Assembly (NCBI GenBank): GCA_022842885.1
Contig: JALHOR010000008.1
Location: forward strand, 1-64,000
DNA length: 64,000 bases
From: Anaerolineae bacterium
Lineage (GTDB): Bacteria; Chloroflexota; Anaerolineae; Aggregatilineales; Phototrophicaceae
Direction of reading: 5' to 3'
The position numbers and the translations under genes are program-made. This document shows, in pieces, positions 17,967 to 26,062 of this stretch. Within the stretch, counting starts at the first letter, position 1. Each line of letters opens with the position of its first letter. The notes beneath the pieces are model-generated. The model was not told the DNA's origin and made no database searches. It was given only the letters and a program-made list of their open reading frames with translations.

Positions 17967-18272
17967 TTAGTAAGCGTCCTTGCGGGCGATGATGTCATGG
18001 ATTTCGAGATTGCCTTTATATGGGCTGTTTTCATCTTCAATAACTTTCACAATAAAAAATACGCGATGGTCACGAGCGCGAACCCGCCATAAATTTGAAA
18101 ATTTGCCTTTTAATTTTTTAACCCCCGGCACAGCATAAGGATTATCAGCTTCAAGCAAAGGTCGAACAGCATCAAAAACACCCTGTTTTTGTTCTGAAGA
18201 CAGGGTGTTGAAAGCTTTTTTGACAGCAGGAAAAATAATCAACTTCCATTTGTGTGGCGTAAACTTACTCAC
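17967..18272 (-). CDS. RelE/ParE-like toxin (possible mRNA interferase)
   Basis: About 101 residues if started at GTG 18272, which overlaps the end of the antitoxin gene (GTGAGTAA) and follows AAGGAAA. The sequence WKLIIFPAVKKAFNTLSSEQKQ opening and LWRVRARDHRVFFIVKVIED core are typical of RelE-fold toxins, where the Arg-rich strand contacts mRNA in the ribosome. A longer reading to 18323 is possible but would run deep into the antitoxin gene. Paired with the acidic protein upstream. Specific family member not determined. Confidence 0.72.
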   Translation of the reverse strand: MSKFTPHKWKLIIFPAVKKAFNTLSSEQKQGVFDAVRPLLEADNPYAVPGVKKLKGKFSNLWRVRARDHRVFFIVKVIEDENSPYKGNLEIHDIIARKDAY

Positions 18273-18474
18273 TGGCTGTTTCCTTTTCTGCTTCAGATGC
18301 TTCAAGCCATTCATAATACTCATCGAATGGCACGCAATCGGCAGACATTTTTTCTAAATCTAATGTACCATCTGGTTTTAGGTGTCCGCGTTCTCGCAAA
18401 TGGTTTTCAAGGTCTGCATATTCTTCTTCGGTCATGTCATCGTCATCTTCTAGCGCATGGTTAGGGTTATGCAT
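18265..18474 (-). CDS. putative antitoxin partner
   Basis: 69 residues, strongly acidic (MHNPNHALEDDDDMTEEEYA start; ends EASEAEKETASE). It lies directly before the RelE-like gene and overlaps it by 8 bases, the usual antitoxin-first order. No DNA-binding fold is obvious, so it may act by binding the toxin with its C-terminal half. It could also autoregulate, but this is not seen. Confidence 0.65.
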   Translation of the reverse strand: MHNPNHALEDDDDMTEEEYADLENHLRERGHLKPDGTLDLEKMSADCVPFDEYYEWLEASEAEKETASE

Positions 18475-18570
18475 GGAACATCCTTTGAAGTTCTCGGTAT
18501 AGCTTCATTGTAACTGAAAAATCATGCTATTTTCCGCTGGTTTATCGCGTTAACCCCGTGCCGCGTTTTT

Positions 18571-18612
18571 CACTTAGCACTTTTAACTTTCTACTTTTAA
18601 CCTTTAACTTCG
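18571..18612. repeat. heptad-periodic repeat array 4
   Basis: Six 7-base units (CACTTAG, CACTTTT, AACTTTC and so on) in unbroken phase just after the LRR paralog 2 stop. It is nearly identical to array 3 beside LRR paralog 1. Confidence 0.75.
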
Positions 18613-18615
18613 TAT

Positions 18616-19674
18616 TTATTGCCGCTTCTTTTTATCTTTACGCCGATTATGCCGCCAGCGCAGCGCCAACACGCCTATCGCTATCACCCCCACGCCGCCT
18701 GCCGCCTGACTCACCATCTGCCGCACATGCCACTCTGCTTGATGATTCAGATAGTCCAAAATCGCCGCCGTGCCTTGCTGCACCACTTCTGGCGGTGGGG
18801 AGATGAGGGGGTTGCCGTCCACAAATAGACCAGAGAATTCATATCCGCAGGGATTTTCTACCAATCCAGTCAATCGTCCAACTGCTACAGACAGGTCTTG
18901 AATTTGGTTGATGCTGATATTTATGTAACAAAGTTGTTTGAGATTGCCAATTTGTGGCGGCAAACTGCTTAATTCGTTGCTATTGAGATTCAGCATGTCC
19001 AAGGTACTGAGGTCGCCAATTTCAGCCGGCAGACTGCTCAGTTGATTATCATGAACAAGAAGCATTTGCAGGGTCAACAGATTGCCAATTTCGGGCGGTA
19101 GACTGCTCAATTGATTGGAACTAACATCAAAGAGTTGCAAATATTTGATGTTGCCAATTTCGAATGGTAAGTTGCTTAATAGATTGTTACGAAGATAAAG
19201 TCTTTGCAGGTTGATAAGGTTGCCGATTTCGGGTGGCAGACTATTCAATTGATTATAACTGAGCTGAAGCGTTTGCAGAGCAATGAGGTTGCCAATTTCC
19301 GCTGGCAAACTACTCAATTGATTATCATAGAGATCAAGCGATTGCAAATTGGTAAGGTTGCCAATTTCGGAGGGTAGTTGCTTCAATTGATTGGTACTCA
19401 CCCAAAGCGATTTCAGGTTGATGAGATTACCAATGTCTGGCGGCAACTTGGTCAATTTGTTCCAATTAAGATTTAGGTGTTGTAGATTGGTAAGCTGACC
19501 GATTTCCGGCGGTAGTTCCGTTAAGCCCAATACCGATAAATCTAACTCTGTCGCGCCAGTGACGGCTGTGTGAGCGATTATATTTCGTGCGTCGTCTTCC
19601 GGTGTGCGAATCTCTTGCGCGGTAGTCGGAATAGCAAATAGCAGGCAGAGGAGAAAAAGCAATAATCGGCGCAT
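18616..19674 (-). CDS. leucine-rich-repeat surface protein (paralog 2)
   Basis: 352 residues: signal peptide (MRRLLLFLLCLLFAIPTTAQ), about ten leucine-rich repeats of the LPPEIGNL type (about residues 45-275), and a C-terminal membrane helix with a basic tail nearly identical to paralog 1. It has two to three more repeats than paralog 1, in keeping with repeat gain or loss. Upstream and downstream DNA (18575-18616 and 19675-19850) also match paralog 1, so a whole unit of about 1.1-1.3 kb was duplicated. Function unknown; an extracellular binding role is inferred. Confidence 0.88.
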   Translation of the reverse strand: MRRLLLFLLCLLFAIPTTAQEIRTPEDDARNIIAHTAVTGATELDLSVLGLTELPPEIGQLTNLQHLNLNWNKLTKLPPDIGNLINLKSLWVSTNQLKQLPSEIGNLTNLQSLDLYDNQLSSLPAEIGNLIALQTLQLSYNQLNSLPPEIGNLINLQRLYLRNNLLSNLPFEIGNIKYLQLFDVSSNQLSSLPPEIGNLLTLQMLLVHDNQLSSLPAEIGDLSTLDMLNLNSNELSSLPPQIGNLKQLCYINISINQIQDLSVAVGRLTGLVENPCGYEFSGLFVDGNPLISPPPEVVQQGTAAILDYLNHQAEWHVRQMVSQAAGGVGVIAIGVLALRWRHNRRKDKKKRQ

Positions 19675-19758
19675 GGGGTATCCTTTGTCATTTATTCTTA
19701 CGGATAGTGTAGCCCTAATGGATGTATTTTCACCTGACGCTTTGCCTACGGTATAGCT

Positions 19759-19793
19759 AGTGCTGAGTGCTGAGGACGAAGTGCTGAGTCAAA
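19759..19793. repeat. heptad-periodic repeat array 5
   Basis: Five 7-base units (AGTGCTG three times, AGGACGA, AGTCAAA) in unbroken phase, in the upstream region of LRR paralog 2. A shorter, partly matching version is at 15787-15807 upstream of paralog 1. Confidence 0.75.
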
Positions 19794-19885
19794 GCCACAT
19801 ACCCATTTTGAGATTGGTGTATGTTCAAAACAAGTGATTTTCTGGCGGTTCAATCTAAAAATTTTGATGCATTTTCTGCACCTAG

Positions 19886-19927
19886 AGCTAAAAGCTAAAA
19901 GCTAATAGCCAAAAGCTAACAGCCCAA
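19886..19927. repeat. heptad-periodic repeat array 6
   Basis: Six 7-base units, AGCTAAA twice then AGCTAAT, AGCCAAA, AGCTAAC, AGCCCAA. It ends exactly at the stop codon of the next gene (19928). Confidence 0.75.
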
Positions 19928-20374
19928 TCAAAAACTCGGCGTATCGGTGGCGGGCAGCAGCGGCGGGCTGGTGGGAATAGCGGGCGCAGTCGGCGGCACA
20001 TTGGTCGCAGGTTCGGGCGTGAACGTGTTGGTCACAGCGGAGGTGGGCGTGGGGGTTAGCGGTATAAAGCGCGTGGGCGGCACGGTGATGGAGGGGGGAA
20101 TTGTGCCGGGTGTAAAGGCGCTGAAAGTCGGTTGATTATTTTGTACCGTTGGCGTCAGGGGATTTTCGGTGTTGGCAGGCGTCAAGGGCGTACTGATAAC
20201 GCCTTCACGAGTAAGGGTGGGTTGCAAGCCGGGGCGCGGCGTGGGTGTGGGGCGCGGCGCAGACAACCATAAGCCGCCGCCAATCAGATAAAATGGCAGC
20301 GTTCCCACGATTATCAGCAAGGCAATGGTGCGAAGCGTGCGTTTATCCAGACGGCGGTTTTTTGGCGTGGGCAT
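19928..20374 (-). CDS. membrane-anchored Thr/Pro-rich protein
   Basis: 148 residues: a basic N-terminus, one membrane helix (TIALLIIVGTLPFYLIGGGLW, about 16-36), then a low-complexity Thr/Pro tail outside. The helix and its surroundings match those of the gene at 21229 (IIGTLPFYVIGIGLW), so the two share an anchor module. It overlaps the upstream gene by one base (TAATG), so the two are probably co-translated. Function unknown. Confidence 0.65.
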   Translation of the reverse strand: MPTPKNRRLDKRTLRTIALLIIVGTLPFYLIGGGLWLSAPRPTPTPRPGLQPTLTREGVISTPLTPANTENPLTPTVQNNQPTFSAFTPGTIPPSITVPPTRFIPLTPTPTSAVTNTFTPEPATNVPPTAPAIPTSPPLLPATDTPSF

Positions 20375-20955
20375 TATTGTAACGTCACCCCTTTAGATGG
20401 GTCAGCAATGTAGCGCCCCATTTGCAAAGACCGCGCCACTTCCTCCCAAATTGGGATCATTTTTTCGGCATCTTCTACCCAAAAATCAAATGAAATCAGC
20501 GCATGAACATCAAACCCGCGTGCCAATGTCACCCGTGAAAATGCCTCACGGTGTTCTTTAGGATCCATAAAGCGATGCTGCGACCAGACAATTTCAATAT
20601 CGGTGCGTTCATGGGTGTGAATCACATCGCGCTCCAAAATTTCGACTTCTTGCCCTGTGCCTTCTAATGATTTTTCGAGCAGTTCGCGTATTGGCAAGCC
20701 CGTCCAATCAATGCCCGGTGGCATCTTCCAATGGGATACAGTGATACGTGCTTTATCATCCGGCGGCAGGGCATCATGCACTTCTAGCGGCTCCATCTGC
20801 GCCAAAATCCATTTTTCCGGCACATTAAAGCTAATCACGCCACGATCTACCACAATGATTTTGAAGCCACTCGGCGCTTTCCAAGTGTGCTTGGGATCTA
20901 GTTGGATTCTGCCGACCAATTTCGGCTCTATTTTTTTGCGCTTTTTCGGTTTCAT
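20374..20955 (-). CDS. uncharacterised cytoplasmic protein
   Basis: About 193 residues from MKPKKRKKIEPKLVGRIQL at 20955 (a longer reading to 20997 is possible). The segment GVISFNVPEKWILAQ resembles the opening strand of PsbP/DcrB-like domains, but no signal peptide is present. The rest shows no recognised motif. It is the first gene of a two-gene unit with the Thr/Pro-rich membrane protein. Function unknown. Confidence 0.6.
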   Translation of the reverse strand: MKPKKRKKIEPKLVGRIQLDPKHTWKAPSGFKIIVVDRGVISFNVPEKWILAQMEPLEVHDALPPDDKARITVSHWKMPPGIDWTGLPIRELLEKSLEGTGQEVEILERDVIHTHERTDIEIVWSQHRFMDPKEHREAFSRVTLARGFDVHALISFDFWVEDAEKMIPIWEEVARSLQMGRYIADPSKGVTLQ

Positions 20956-21052
20956 GGATGATGCCTGTTGTTCTATACACCTTATCAAAATGACCAAGTA
21001 ATTTATTTTATAACGACTCAGCCCGCATCCGATAATCCAGCTTAAGAAATTA

Positions 21053-21135
21053 ACTCATGTTCAGATTGTGTGAAAAATGCGTCATTGTAGGGGTCGAGGC
21101 ATGCCTCGACCCTACAGAAAATTACTCATTTTGGA
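21053..21135 (+). repeat. palindromic repeat P4, GCATGC-centred
   Basis: Core at 21087-21115 (GTAGGGGTCGAGGCA half, one G longer than its partner) with complete flanks: CAGATTGTGTGAAAAATGCG on the left and GAAAATTACTCATTTTGGA on the right. Forward orientation; P5 lies 4 kb downstream in the reverse orientation. Confidence 0.85.
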
Positions 21136-21228
21136 CTTGAGTGAAATTTTAACTCGCATTATGGCACATTATTGAACTGAAACGCTTTTAACTAACAGCC
21201 AATCGCTACCTTATGTGCTGCTGCCCTT

Positions 21229-22053
21229 TTAGGGCGGTGGTGGTGCCGGGCAGCCATCGGGCGCGATACCCACTTGTCCCGGACATGTATCGCTGCCATC
21301 GGGGAAACCGTCGCCATCCGTATCCGGTTCTGGGCAGCCATTTAACAATGGGATACCGGGTTGTGCCGGGCAAGCATCAATATTATCCAAAACACCGTCG
21401 CCATCGCTATCTACTGGCGGCGGGCAGCCATTATTGGCGGCAGTGCCAGCTTGTGCCGGGCAAGCATCACTGCCATCCGGCACGCCATCAGCATCGCTAT
21501 CCACTGGCAGCGGGCAGCCGCTATTGGATGCAGGACCTGATTGTGCCGGACAGTTATCGCGGTCATCGGTTAAGCCATCGGCATCACTATCTACTGGGCA
21601 ACCGCCACTAGAGGCAGGACCCGAATCATTCGGGCAGCGGTCATTGACGTTCAAAACACCATCTTGGTCATCATCCCGAATATCCTGCGTCAACGTCGGC
21701 GCGAGGGTATCTACCGGGACAGTCGCAAAGCGTGTCGGCGGAATGGTGGGGGTGCGGGCGGGCGGATTGAACTGCCCCGGTGTTGGCAGCAGCGGACTGA
21801 ACTCCGTCGGTGTGCGAATAATCGTTGGGGTGGAGGTTTGCGTCGGTGTGCGCGTGATGTTGCCGCCTAGCGGTGTCCACGTTGCCTCTGAATCGGGTTC
21901 GTCGGTGATAACAACTTCGCCACTAGGCGCATTGCTATCTGGTGCAAACAGCCATAAGCCGATACCAATCACATAAAAAGGCAGCGTGCCGATAATCACA
22001 AACACCAGCAGTAGCCGTAAACCGGTGCGATTTCCCGCTTGCGATGCGGTCAT
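21229..22053 (-). CDS. membrane-anchored protein with thrombospondin type 3 calcium-binding repeats
   Basis: 274 residues: one N-terminal membrane helix (LLLVFVIIGTLPFYVIGIGLW), a Thr/Pro-rich linker (about 45-125), then five or six repeats of the pattern D-x-D-x-D-G-x2-D-x2-D-x-C-P (about 128-270), as in VDSDADGVPDGSDACPAQAG. Such repeats bind many Ca2+ ions and make a stiff extracellular rod. It shares its membrane anchor with the gene at 19928. Surface role inferred; partner unknown. Confidence 0.82.
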   Translation of the reverse strand: MTASQAGNRTGLRLLLVFVIIGTLPFYVIGIGLWLFAPDSNAPSGEVVITDEPDSEATWTPLGGNITRTPTQTSTPTIIRTPTEFSPLLPTPGQFNPPARTPTIPPTRFATVPVDTLAPTLTQDIRDDDQDGVLNVNDRCPNDSGPASSGGCPVDSDADGLTDDRDNCPAQSGPASNSGCPLPVDSDADGVPDGSDACPAQAGTAANNGCPPPVDSDGDGVLDNIDACPAQPGIPLLNGCPEPDTDGDGFPDGSDTCPGQVGIAPDGCPAPPPP

Positions 22054-22073
22054 AAATTCTGATGCCTTTCAGC

Positions 22074-22115
22074 AATTTAGCTTTTAGCTATCAGCCTTTA
22101 GCTTTTAGCTTTTAG
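22074..22115. repeat. heptad-periodic repeat array 7
   Basis: Six 7-base units of the type CTTTTAG/CTATCAG, the complement of the AGCTAAA type at 19886. Confidence 0.75.
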
Positions 22116-22173
22116 AACCTGTTTTGTACATACAGTAGTGAGTTATAAAATTTTTCTTTAAACCGCAAAGTCT

Positions 22174-22259
22174 CTATGCGCTACGCGCACCATCCAAGAT
22201 GAAAATCATCGTTGCTCAGAGCATTTCAGCATGTCAGCGATTAGCTTTTAACTTTGTAC
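22174..22259 (+). repeat. 86-base dispersed repeat, copy 1
   Basis: The stretch from CTATGCGCTACGCGCACCAT to TTAACTTTGTAC recurs at 30846-30931 with few changes. Copy 1 is preceded by AACCGCAAAGT. No reading frame or strong hairpin is conserved. Confidence 0.75.
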
Positions 22260-22441
22260 TGCTCAGTTGCAAGGTTCGATTATCAGTACATCATGCCGCC
22301 AGAAACTAAAGTTTCCGGCTGCCAAAAAGACAAGTCTGCTAAAGAGACTGCTTCAAAAACGCCTTTAGTGCGTTTGGTTTTGTTTAGCCCCACGACTTTA
22401 GTCTGGGGCGACACGAGCCATTTTGATGTTTGCAACAAAGC

Positions 22442-22504
22442 AACTTTGTACTTTTAACTTGTTACTTTTGACTCAACACTTAGTCCTCAGTACTTTTCAC
22501 TTCT
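22442..22504. repeat. heptad-periodic repeat array 8, overlapping the elp3 3' end
   Basis: Nine 7-base units with no phase error, the longest array in the window. It extends past the elp3 stop (22480) and supplies the last seven to eight codons of that gene. Confidence 0.78.
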
Positions 22505-24333
22505 ATCCCGCGCACCTGATATAAAGTTTTATCCTGAAAACCGCGTTTGCGATAGTATTCTCGTGTACCAATTGACGAAATGACCGCTAAATTGGCATAC
22601 CCGCGCTGCGTGCTAATCTCCGCTGCCCGGTCTATCAACAGTTTGCCGAGTCCGGCGTGTTGTGCTTTGCCACCGCTGCTTTCGCCAATGCCCAAACTTT
22701 GCCCGTAGACATGCACTTCGCGGATAATGGCGGCATCGCGCAAATCTTCATGCAGCGGGTCAAGGTCTTGGTGCGGCAATGATAGCCGCAAAAAACCCGC
22801 GATGAGGCGATCTTCTGTGATATATTGTAGGAAAATTTCATCGCTGCAACTGGACGCATACCCTACTTCATCTAAGCGCAGTTCATCAGGATTAATCGTT
22901 TGCTGTTTAATTTCGCGGGCGCGAATCTCTGGGCTGCGGCGATTGTCTTTGGCTAGGGCATCATCCACAATCTGCCGAAAATTCGTCAGTTGATTGCCGA
23001 CCACAATATCGGTAGACGGAATATCACGGATAACACGAGTCAGGCGGCAATATTCGGGTGTCTGTTTAAACGCCTCTGTTAGCACATAGAGGAGTTCAGC
23101 ATGGGTATAGGGACGCCACGAGCCATCCTGATATTTTTGCATCAGTTCGGCGCTCTCGATGAGCGAACACGGATAAATTTTGAGTTCGTCTGGGCAAAAA
23201 TCCGGGTCAGCGAACATGCGCTGATAATCGGCGATGTCGTCATCAGGCGTTGAGCCGTATAAATTGGGCATCCAATGAGCATGAATTTTGAAGCCCGCTT
23301 GCCGCAAGAGTTTAACAGCGTGGCGCGTTGCTGCCACATTATGCCCACGTTTATTCACGCGCAGCACATGGTCATTCAAACTCTGGAAACCGATTTGCAC
23401 TTTGGTACAGCCCAAGCGCCGAATACGTAACACTTCTTCCACGCTGATATGGTCAGGGCGCGTTTCAACGACCAGACCCACCACGCGGCATTCGGCGGTT
23501 TCATTCTCTAAATGCGCCGTTTCCAATTCTTCCCAAGTGGCATATTCATCCACCGGTGAGCGTTCTAATGCCCCAGCAGTAATGTTTTTCATCACTTCAC
23601 GCGAGCGTGCCATTTCTTCGGCATAGACTTGCTGCACGACCTGATTATAGGTGCGCTCAAACGTTACGCCTGCAATGGTGGCAGTGGTGGTGTTGCGGTC
23701 TGGGTGTAATTGCGATTTTTCCAATAGGGCAGCTTCAACATCTGGGCAGCGATTGATGCCTTTCCCAAAATCATGCAGTGCGTCAAAAATGCGTTTGACG
23801 AACCAAATTTGATACGTTTCGGGATAAAATGACCAAGTGCCACCCAAAATAATCACTTCGATTTTATCGGTGGGGTGGGCGATATTGTAATACGTTTGCA
23901 GGCGCGAATAGGTTTGCAAATACGGGTCGAAGCTGTTTTGTTCGGCACGCTGCGCCCCCGGTTCATCGCTGAGGTAACTTTTGGGCATTCGCACATCGTT
24001 AGGGCAAAAGATGCATTCGCCCGGACATGGGAACGGCTTGGTTAAAACGGTCACGGGAGTCACGCCGCTTTGCGTTCGCATGGGTTTACGCCGCAGTTTC
24101 AGCAGTTGGCGTTCTTCATAGGGCGGCAAGCCATCTTGCCCGGCATAACGCCGATACGCCTCTATCAGATTGGCACGGCTGAAGATGCTGCTATTATCAT
24201 CGCGGCGTGGGTTGGCGTTCAACAGCCGATTCAAATCTTGTGCGGTGGGCAAATCCGGCATTGCCACCACTTGGCGCAGAATATTGACCAACGGCACGCG
24301 ATTGATTTCATAATCTAAGTCGTATTTAGACAT
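22480..24333 (-). CDS. elp3: Elp3-family radical SAM / GNAT tRNA-modifying enzyme
   Basis: 617 residues. The radical SAM part has the family cysteine motif CPGECIFCP (about residues 101-109) followed by VILGGTWSFYP. The C-terminal GNAT domain (about 490-600) ends with YANLAVISSIGTREYYRKRGF. Elp3 uses a 4Fe-4S cluster, SAM and acetyl-CoA to make the carboxymethyl group at uridine 34 of tRNA. Single-subunit bacterial Elp3 is known in Chloroflexota (Dehalococcoides mccartyi). The last residues (EVKSTED) are encoded by heptad repeat array 8, so the natural end may have been altered. No ribosome-binding site is obvious upstream. Confidence 0.9.
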   Translation of the reverse strand: MSKYDLDYEINRVPLVNILRQVVAMPDLPTAQDLNRLLNANPRRDDNSSIFSRANLIEAYRRYAGQDGLPPYEERQLLKLRRKPMRTQSGVTPVTVLTKPFPCPGECIFCPNDVRMPKSYLSDEPGAQRAEQNSFDPYLQTYSRLQTYYNIAHPTDKIEVIILGGTWSFYPETYQIWFVKRIFDALHDFGKGINRCPDVEAALLEKSQLHPDRNTTTATIAGVTFERTYNQVVQQVYAEEMARSREVMKNITAGALERSPVDEYATWEELETAHLENETAECRVVGLVVETRPDHISVEEVLRIRRLGCTKVQIGFQSLNDHVLRVNKRGHNVAATRHAVKLLRQAGFKIHAHWMPNLYGSTPDDDIADYQRMFADPDFCPDELKIYPCSLIESAELMQKYQDGSWRPYTHAELLYVLTEAFKQTPEYCRLTRVIRDIPSTDIVVGNQLTNFRQIVDDALAKDNRRSPEIRAREIKQQTINPDELRLDEVGYASSCSDEIFLQYITEDRLIAGFLRLSLPHQDLDPLHEDLRDAAIIREVHVYGQSLGIGESSGGKAQHAGLGKLLIDRAAEISTQRGYANLAVISSIGTREYYRKRGFQDKTLYQVRGIEVKSTED

Positions 24334-24612
24334 CGTGTTTGGGTATCAATGGATTAGCTTCTGAATGCTGTCATTGTAGCAGAAGTGGCAAAAGTGGCAT
24401 ACAGGTATATTGTGGGAGCTAGGGCAATGGCATAACCAAAAGTGCGAGCCTGTTTCTTTTTGTAATTTACATTTATTTTTCACCACAGAGACACTGAGAA
24501 CACCGAGAAATGGTAAAGAATCCTTAGTGTTCTTCGTGGTTCAAAAATAACACAATAACGAACTGCGACAATTATCTAACAGCCTCTAATCTTGCTCTTT
24601 TTGCCAAAAGAT

Positions 24613-24966
24613 TTATGCCTTTCGCAAAATCTTCTCCATCGTTTTTCCCTTCGCCAACTCATCAATTAATTTATCCAAGTAGCGAATTTCCCTCATCGTG
24701 GGTTCTTCAATGTCTTCCACCCGGACGCCACACACCACACCTTTAATGAGCGCCCGCGCTGGATTCGGTTGTGGTGCTTCCGCAAGGAACGTCTCAACGT
24801 CAGTTTGTTTTTCTAGTTGTGCTGCCAACTGTGCCGGACTATAACCTGTCAACCAGCAAATAATTTCATCCACTTCGGTGTGCGTGCGTCCTTTTTTCTC
24901 TGCCTTAGCCACATATTCAGGATAAACCCGTGCAAAACTCATGGTATAAATTCGGTGTTTTTTCAT
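24613..24966 (-). CDS. DUF2200 family protein
   Basis: 117 residues starting [22 protein letters not shown]; the start at 24966 follows AGGGGA and gives the family N-terminus. DUF2200 proteins are small, cytoplasmic and uncharacterised; the invariant-looking [17 protein letters not shown] stretch is present. The longer reading to 25077 goes into palindrome P5 and is rejected. Function unknown. Confidence 0.82.
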   Translation of the reverse strand: MKKHRIYTMSFARVYPEYVAKAEKKGRTHTEVDEIICWLTGYSPAQLAAQLEKQTDVETFLAEAPQPNPARALIKGVVCGVRVEDIEEPTMREIRYLDKLIDELAKGKTMEKILRKA

Positions 24967-25039
24967 GGTATTCCCCTTTCGATGATTTAAAAAATTGAAT
25001 CTTTGTTCTATTATACAACATGTTCTAGGGGAAAGCAAA

Positions 25040-25125
25040 AAAATCAAAAAAAGTGATTTTCCGTAGGGTCGAGGCATGCCTCGACCCTACAATGACGCAT
25101 TTTTCACCCAATCTGGACTGAATTT
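25040..25125 (-). repeat. palindromic repeat P5 (inverted)
   Basis: A perfect 28-base palindrome at 25063-25090 (half GTAGGGTCGAGGCA) with flanks in reverse orientation: AGTGATTTTCC before and AATGACGCATTTTTCACCC after. Together with P4 it brackets the TSP3-repeat, elp3 and DUF2200 genes. Confidence 0.85.
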
Positions 25126-25156
25126 GATGGGCAGACATTATCTGCCCACGCCTCGC

Positions 25157-25915
25157 CTAAAACTCAAATTCATCATAGTCTTTACACAGATACACGGGTC
25201 CGTTAAAGACGCTTTTGGCTTCGTCTACCAGTGGTTCGGGGTCGGTGTTCCACACTTGGTAATGGATGAGGTAGAGCGATTTGGCATTGCATTCGCGGGC
25301 GATGCTGCCGGCTTGCTGGGCGGTGCTGTGTCCGGGAGGGGGTCCCGCGGCTTCGTGAATCAGCACTTCGACATCTTGCGCGATTTTACGCACGCCGAGG
25401 CAAGGTTCAGTATCGCAGCCGTAGCCCAATACTTTGCCATTGTGTTTATTTTCGATTCGCATCCCAATAGTCGGCACAAAATGCTGTACCGGAAATGCCC
25501 GAATCCGAAAATCTTTGTTCTCCAACAATGGGGCATCATCACGCTGACTCACCCGATGAAACGACACCGGGAAAAAATTGGGCCATTCTTGCCAGCCGTA
25601 TGCCTCCATAACATCTTCAATACGGTTGATGCAGTGATGCAGCCCATAAATCCGCATGGGGGCTTTGCGCCCTAGCAACCACATATGCATCATCATGTTC
25701 GGTACGCCCGCCACATGGTCAGGATGAAAATGCGTCAGCACAATGTCTTGCAGCGATTCATCATCAATCCCCAGATTTTTGATTTTCCCCAAAGGATTTG
25801 AGCCAGCATCAATCAAAATTGGCGTGTCTTTTTCGCCAATCAACAAAAAATGTGTATAGTCATGGGTGGCATCATTGACCGCAGCCGCCGACCCCAGAAT
25901 AACAACCCGCGCCAT
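25157..25915 (-). CDS. metallo-beta-lactamase-fold hydrolase (RNase Z-like branch)
   Basis: 252 residues. It starts MARVVILGSAAAV, followed by IDAGSN and the zinc motif THFHPDHVAG (His62, His64, Asp66, His67). Further ligands are the His in VQHFVPTIGMR, Asp in GYGCDTEPC, and the final His near LIHYQVWN. The GSAAAV start and long HFHPDH loop resemble RNase Z and arylsulfatase-like branches; the exosite arm of true RNase Z is not seen. Substrate unknown. Start at 25915 follows GAAGGTGG. Confidence 0.83.
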   Translation of the reverse strand: MARVVILGSAAAVNDATHDYTHFLLIGEKDTPILIDAGSNPLGKIKNLGIDDESLQDIVLTHFHPDHVAGVPNMMMHMWLLGRKAPMRIYGLHHCINRIEDVMEAYGWQEWPNFFPVSFHRVSQRDDAPLLENKDFRIRAFPVQHFVPTIGMRIENKHNGKVLGYGCDTEPCLGVRKIAQDVEVLIHEAAGPPPGHSTAQQAGSIARECNAKSLYLIHYQVWNTDPEPLVDEAKSVFNGPVYLCKDYDEFEF

Positions 25916-26062
25916 GTGACCACCTTCAACAGGAGTTGAATCCTATCAGTAAAACAAATCATCCTCTAAGTCGTAATTATATAGAAGATGTGCCGCTAAC
26001 ACCGTTAGAATTGCGGCGGTTCGGTTTGAATATGCCAGAGTTTTTTACAGGTTTTTATGACT

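Larger units (their letters stand above)
22054..22479. other. 426-bp repeat-filled intergenic region
   Basis: It contains heptad array 7 (22074-22115), an 86-base repeat shared with 30846-30931 (22174-22259), a stretch like GACTTTAGTCTGGGG with short inverted repeats (22300-22420), and the start of heptad array 8. A 67-codon reading frame at 22254-22457 lies entirely in this repeat sequence and is not credible. Confidence 0.65.

Noticed and set aside
18273-18323. Longer start for the RelE-like toxin
   Set aside because: It would overlap the antitoxin gene by about 60 bases. The GTG at 18272 has AAGGAAA upstream and a short overlap.
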